From Atherix ibis (lineage: Eukaryota; Arthropoda; Insecta; Diptera; Athericidae), in contig CATQJD010000003.1 in NCBI GenBank assembly GCA_958298945.1, forward strand, positions 248,001 through 312,000: 64,000 bases of DNA, given 5' to 3'. Positions 61,101-64,000 of this stretch are shown piece after piece. Numbering within the stretch: the stretch's first letter is position 1; each line of letters opens with the position of its first letter. Below the pieces are notes generated by a model. That model was not told where the DNA came from, did not search any database, and worked only from the letters and a program-made list of their open reading frames with translations. The translations under genes were made by a program, and so were the position numbers.

Positions 61101-62250
61101 TTAAGAGGAATATGAAGTAGTATATTTAAAGGGAATATGAAGTAGTATGTTTAAGATGAATATGAAGTAGTATGTTTAAGAGGAAAATGAAGTAGTATGT
61201 TTAAGAGGAATATGAAGTAGTATGTTTAAAGGAATATGAAGTAGTATGTTTAAGAGGAATATGAAGTAGTATGTTTAGGAGGAATATGAATTAGTATGTT
61301 TAAGAGGAATATGAAGTAGTATGTTTAAGAGGAATATGAAGTAGTATGTTTAAGAGGAATATGAAGTAGTATGTTTAAGAGGAATATGAAGTAGTATGTT
61401 TAAGAGGAATATGAAGTAGTATGTTTAAGAGGAAAATGAAGTAGTATGTTTAAGTGGAATATGAAGTAGTATGTTTAAGAGGAATATGAAGTAGTATGTT
61501 TAAGAGGAATATGAATTAGTATGTTTAAGAGGTATATGAAGTAGTATGTTTAAGAGGTATATGAAGTAGTATGTTTAAGAGGAATATGAAGTAGTATGTT
61601 TAAGAGGAATATGAAGTAGTATGTTTAAGAGGAATTTGAAGTAGTATGTTTAAGAGGAATATGAAGTAGTATGTTTTAGAGGAATATGAGGTAGTATATT
61701 TAAGAGGAATATGAAGTAGTATGTTTAAGAGGAATATGAATTAGTATGTTGAAGAGGAATATAAAGTAGTATGTTTAAGAGGAATGTGAAGTAGTATGTT
61801 TAAGAGGAATATGAAGTAGAATGTTTAAGAGGAATATGAAGTAGTATGTTTACGAGGAATATGAAGTAGTATGTTTAAAGGGAATACGAAGTAGTATATT
61901 TAAGAGGATTATGAAGTAGTATGTTTAAGATGAATATGAAGTAGTATGTTTAAGACGAATATGAAGTAGTATGTTTAAGAGGAATATGAAGCAGTATGTT
62001 TAAGAGGAATATGAAGTAGTATGTTTAAGAGGAATATGAAGTAGTATGTTTAAGAGGAATATGAAGTAATATGTTTAAGAGGAATATGGAGTAGTATATT
62101 TAAAGGGAATATAAAGTAGTATATTTAAGAGGAATATAAATTAGTATGTTTAAGAGGAATATGAAGTAGTATGTTTAAGAGGAATATGAAGTAGTATGTT
62201 TAAGAGTAATATGAAGTAGTATGCTTAAGAGGAATATGAAGTAGTATGTT
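58190..62250. repeat. Roughly 2.02-kb tandem duplication
   Basis: Markers repeat at an offset of 2,048 at the left (aggtatatg, 58,291 / 60,339). The offset is 2,018 in the middle (tttacaagg, 58,832 / 60,850) and 2,019 at the right (ttacgagg, 59,831 / 61,850; tatgcttaag, 60,205 / 62,224). The drop of 30 is one missing monomer plus the 5-base net loss at 60,676-60,720. Other shared markers are gaggaaaatg, tttaagtgg, gaatttgaag, gaagtagaatg and aatataaattag. Edges are uncertain because the flanks are near-consensus. Confidence 0.8.
60676..60720. repeat. 19-bp monomer followed by a 26-bp monomer
   Basis: Bases 60,676-60,694 lack six bases (gaggaa) between tttaa and tatg. The next monomer (60,695-60,720) has an extra T (tatgtttt). 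It is the only 19-bp monomer in the window. Its absence from the matched positions about 2.02 kb away shows it arose after that duplication. Confidence 0.9.
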
Positions 62251-64000
62251 TAAGAGGAATATGAAGTAGTATGTTTAAGAGGAATATGAAGCAGTATGTT
62301 TAAGAGGAATATGAAGTAGTATGCTTATGAGGAATGTGAAGTAGTATATTTAAGAGGAATATGAAGTAGTATGTTTAAGAGGAATATGAAGTAGTATGCT
62401 TAAGAGGAATATGAAGTAGAATGTTTAAGAGGAATACGAAGTAGTATATTTAAGTGGAATATGAAGTAGTATGTTTAAGAGGAATATGAAGTAGTATATT
62501 TAAGAGGAATACGAAGTAGTATGTTTAAGAGGAATATGAAGTAGTATGCTTAAGAGGAATATGAAGCAGTATATTTAAGAGGAATATGAAGTAGTATGTT
62601 TAAGAGGAATATGAAGTAGTTTATTTAAGAGGAATATGAAGTACTATGTTTAGGAGGAATATGAAGTAGTATGCCTAAGAGGAATATGAAGTAGTATGAT
62701 TAAGAGGAATATGAAGTAGTATGTTTAAGAGTATTGTGAAGTAGTATGTTTAACAGGAATATGAAGTAGTATATTTAAGAGGAATATGGAGTAGTATATT
62801 TAAGAGGAATATGAAGTAGTATGTTTAAGAGGAATATGAAGTAGTATGTTTAAGAGATATATGAAGTAGTATATTTAAGAGGAATATGAAGCAGTATGTT
62901 TAAGAGGAATATGAAGTAGTATGTTTAAGAGGAATATGAAGTAGTATGTTTAAGATGAATATGAAGTAGTATGTTTAAGAGGAATATGAAGTAGTATATT
63001 TAAGAGGAATGTGAAGTAGTATATTTAAGAGGAATATGAAGTAGTATATTTAATACGAATATGAAGTAGTATATTTAAGAGGAATATGAAGCAGTATGTT
63101 TAAGAGGAATATTAAGTAGTATGTTTAAGAGGAATATAAAGTAGTATGTTTAAAAGGAATGTGAAGTAGTATGTTTAAGAGGAATATGAAGTAGTATATT
63201 GAAGAGGAATATGAAGTAGTAAAGTAGTATGTTTAAGAGGAATATGAAGTAGTATGTTTAAGAGGAATATGAATTAGTATGTTTAAGAGGAATATGAAGT
63301 AGTATATTTAAGAGGAATATAAAAGTAGTATGTTTAAGAGGAATATGAAGCAGTATGTTTAAGAGGAATACGAAGTAGTATATTTAAGAGGAATATGAAG
63401 TAGTATATTTAAGTGGAATATGAAGTAGTATATTTAAGAGGAATATGAAGTAGTATGTTTAAGAGGAATATGCAGTAGTATGTTTAAGAGGAATACGAAG
63501 TAGTATATTTAAGAGGAATATGAAGTAGTATGTTTAAGAGGAATATGAAGTAGTATGTTTAAGAGGAATATGAAGTAGTATGTTTAAGAGGAATATGAAG
63601 TAGTATGTTTAATAGGAATATGAAGTAGTATGTTTAAGAGGAATATGAAGTAGTATGTTTAAGAGGAATATGAAGTAGTATGTTTAAGAGGAATATGAAG
63701 TAGTATGTTTAAGAGGAATATGAAGTAGTATGTTTAAGAGGAATATGAAGTAGTATGTTTAAGATGAATATGAAGTAAAATGTTTAAGAGGAATATGAAG
63801 TAGTATGTTTAAGAGGAATGTGAAGTAGTATGTTTAAGAGGAATATGAAGTAGTATGTTTAAGAGGAATATGAAGTAGTATGTTTAAGAGGAATATAAAG
63901 TAGTATGTTTACAAGGAATATGAAGAAGTATGTTTAAGAGGAATATGAAGTAGTATATTTAAGAGGAATATGAAGTAGTATGTTTAAGAGGAATATGAAA
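62251..64000. repeat. Mixed right end of the window
   Basis: The part at 62.3-63.2 kb carries markers of the 46-52 kb unit, such as ttaatacgaat near 63,051 (also near 46,739 and 50,889). The part at 63.3-63.5 kb has gcagtag followed by aatacg, as in the A-type modules. After 63,500 the monomers are nearly all consensus. There is no sign of an array edge: the final 22 bases are an ordinary partial monomer. Confidence 0.75.
63220..63227. repeat. 8-bp monomer remnant
   Basis: An extra taaagtag lies between two ordinary monomers, leaving agtagtaaagtagtatg. It can be read as a monomer that lost 17 bases or as an 8-bp insertion. It shifts the phase by 8 and occurs only once. Confidence 0.85.

Larger units (their letters stand above)
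1..64000. repeat. 25-bp tandem satellite array filling the whole window
   Basis: The same 25-bp unit repeats head to tail from the first to the last base. Its bases 1-10 are TATGTTTAAG, 11-20 AGGAATATGA and 21-25 AGTAG. I count about 2,562 monomers plus 22 bases of a last one. Most monomers differ from consensus at 0-3 positions. The commonest change is G4 to A (tatg to tata). Other recurrent changes are T5C, A8C, G10C, A11T, G12T, A14T, T16A, A17G, T18C, A20C, A21T and T23C. I saw no inverted monomers, no unique spacer and no inserted element. No stretch holds a gene: the + strand has stops in all three phases within each monomer, and the - strand consensus has no G, so no ATG, and a stop every 75 bp in each frame. 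Neither array edge lies in the window. The family is unrecognised; eukaryotic satellite DNA is the only reasonable class. Confidence 0.99.

Noticed and set aside
1..64000. CRISPR array
   Set aside because: The regular 25-bp spacing has no unique spacers: the unit is contiguous with itself and no cas gene is present.
1..64000. Coding tandem-repeat protein
   Set aside because: A 25-bp period is not a multiple of three. The + strand has stops in all three phases inside each monomer, and the - strand has TAA every 75 bp per frame and no ATG in the consensus.
1..64000. Ribosome-binding site plus start (aagagg then aatATG)
   Set aside because: It is present in nearly every monomer by virtue of the repeat. 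The following frame is only Met-Lys-stop, and a eukaryotic satellite would not use such a site.
1..64000. TATA boxes or bacterial -10 elements (tatatttaag, tatgtt)
   Set aside because: The motif is part of the monomer and occurs over two thousand times with no gene downstream, so it carries no specific promoter evidence.
1..64000. Telomeric repeat or interstitial telomere
   Set aside because: The unit is 25 bp with no GGG run and does not resemble known telomere motifs. There is no degenerate telomere-like block.
1..64000. CENP-B box or G-quadruplex
   Set aside because: A CENP-B box needs C-containing core bases that the consensus lacks. GGG or longer G runs occur only in sporadic variants such as ttaaggggaat and tttaaaggg, too sparse for a quadruplex.
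1..64000. Origin of replication, rRNA, tRNA, riboswitch or terminator
   Set aside because: No sequence other than the satellite exists in the window. A strand without C cannot form the G-C stems such RNAs need.
1..64000. Previously undescribed gene system hidden in the array
   Set aside because: I looked for any stretch departing from the monomer and found only length variants and multi-substitution monomers. The phase tally leaves no room for an unrelated insert.

Overview
The window is one uninterrupted tandem satellite array. It is built from an AT-rich 25-bp monomer whose bases 1-10 are TATGTTTAAG, 11-20 AGGAATATGA and 21-25 AGTAG. All monomers I read lie in the same orientation. I found no gene, RNA gene, transposon, CRISPR array, origin or unique sequence. 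Following the monomer phase by eye, I counted about 2,562 monomers plus a 22-base partial one at the end. The length-variant monomers I listed sum to -72 bases, which predicts the phase of the last monomer start (63,979), so few phase-changing indels were probably missed. A 64-kb satellite that runs past both window edges points to a eukaryotic nuclear chromosome, such as a centromeric, pericentromeric, subtelomeric or other heterochromatic block. I do not recognise the family and cannot name the organism.

The array has no coding capacity. The + strand of the consensus has TAA, TGA and TAG in three different phases inside each monomer, so every frame closes within about 25 bp. The consensus + strand contains no C (10 A, 8 T, 7 G). 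The - strand therefore has no G and no ATG, and it carries one TAA per monomer that closes each frame every 75 bp.

The real information lies in how variant monomers are arranged. The array is a mosaic of nested segmental duplications, with no single fixed higher-order unit. From left to right: 1-11 kb ('A-type') has duplications of 573, 350, 898, 1,348 and 2,246 bp and a 1,031-bp block copied 4,742 bp away. 11-14.5 kb has a 1,675-bp duplication and a 574-bp copy of bases 205-778. 14.8-19.2 kb has a 2,397-bp duplication. 20.9-30 kb ('B-type') has overlapping duplications of about 3.38 and 2.2 kb. 31.7-35.9 kb has a 2,816-bp duplication. 37-45 kb has units of 1,325, 2,075 and 2,749 bp. 46.1-54.4 kb has a very recent 4,150-bp duplication. 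54.4-57 kb again resembles the left end. 58.2-62.2 kb has a roughly 2.02-kb duplication. The last 1.7 kb is mixed.

These patterns fit unequal crossing-over or slippage-type amplification plus local conversion. That is a known mode of satellite evolution rather than a new system. Duplication lengths were obtained by matching rare variant monomers by hand, and several were confirmed by two or more markers. Boundaries inside runs of consensus monomers are uncertain by a few monomers.
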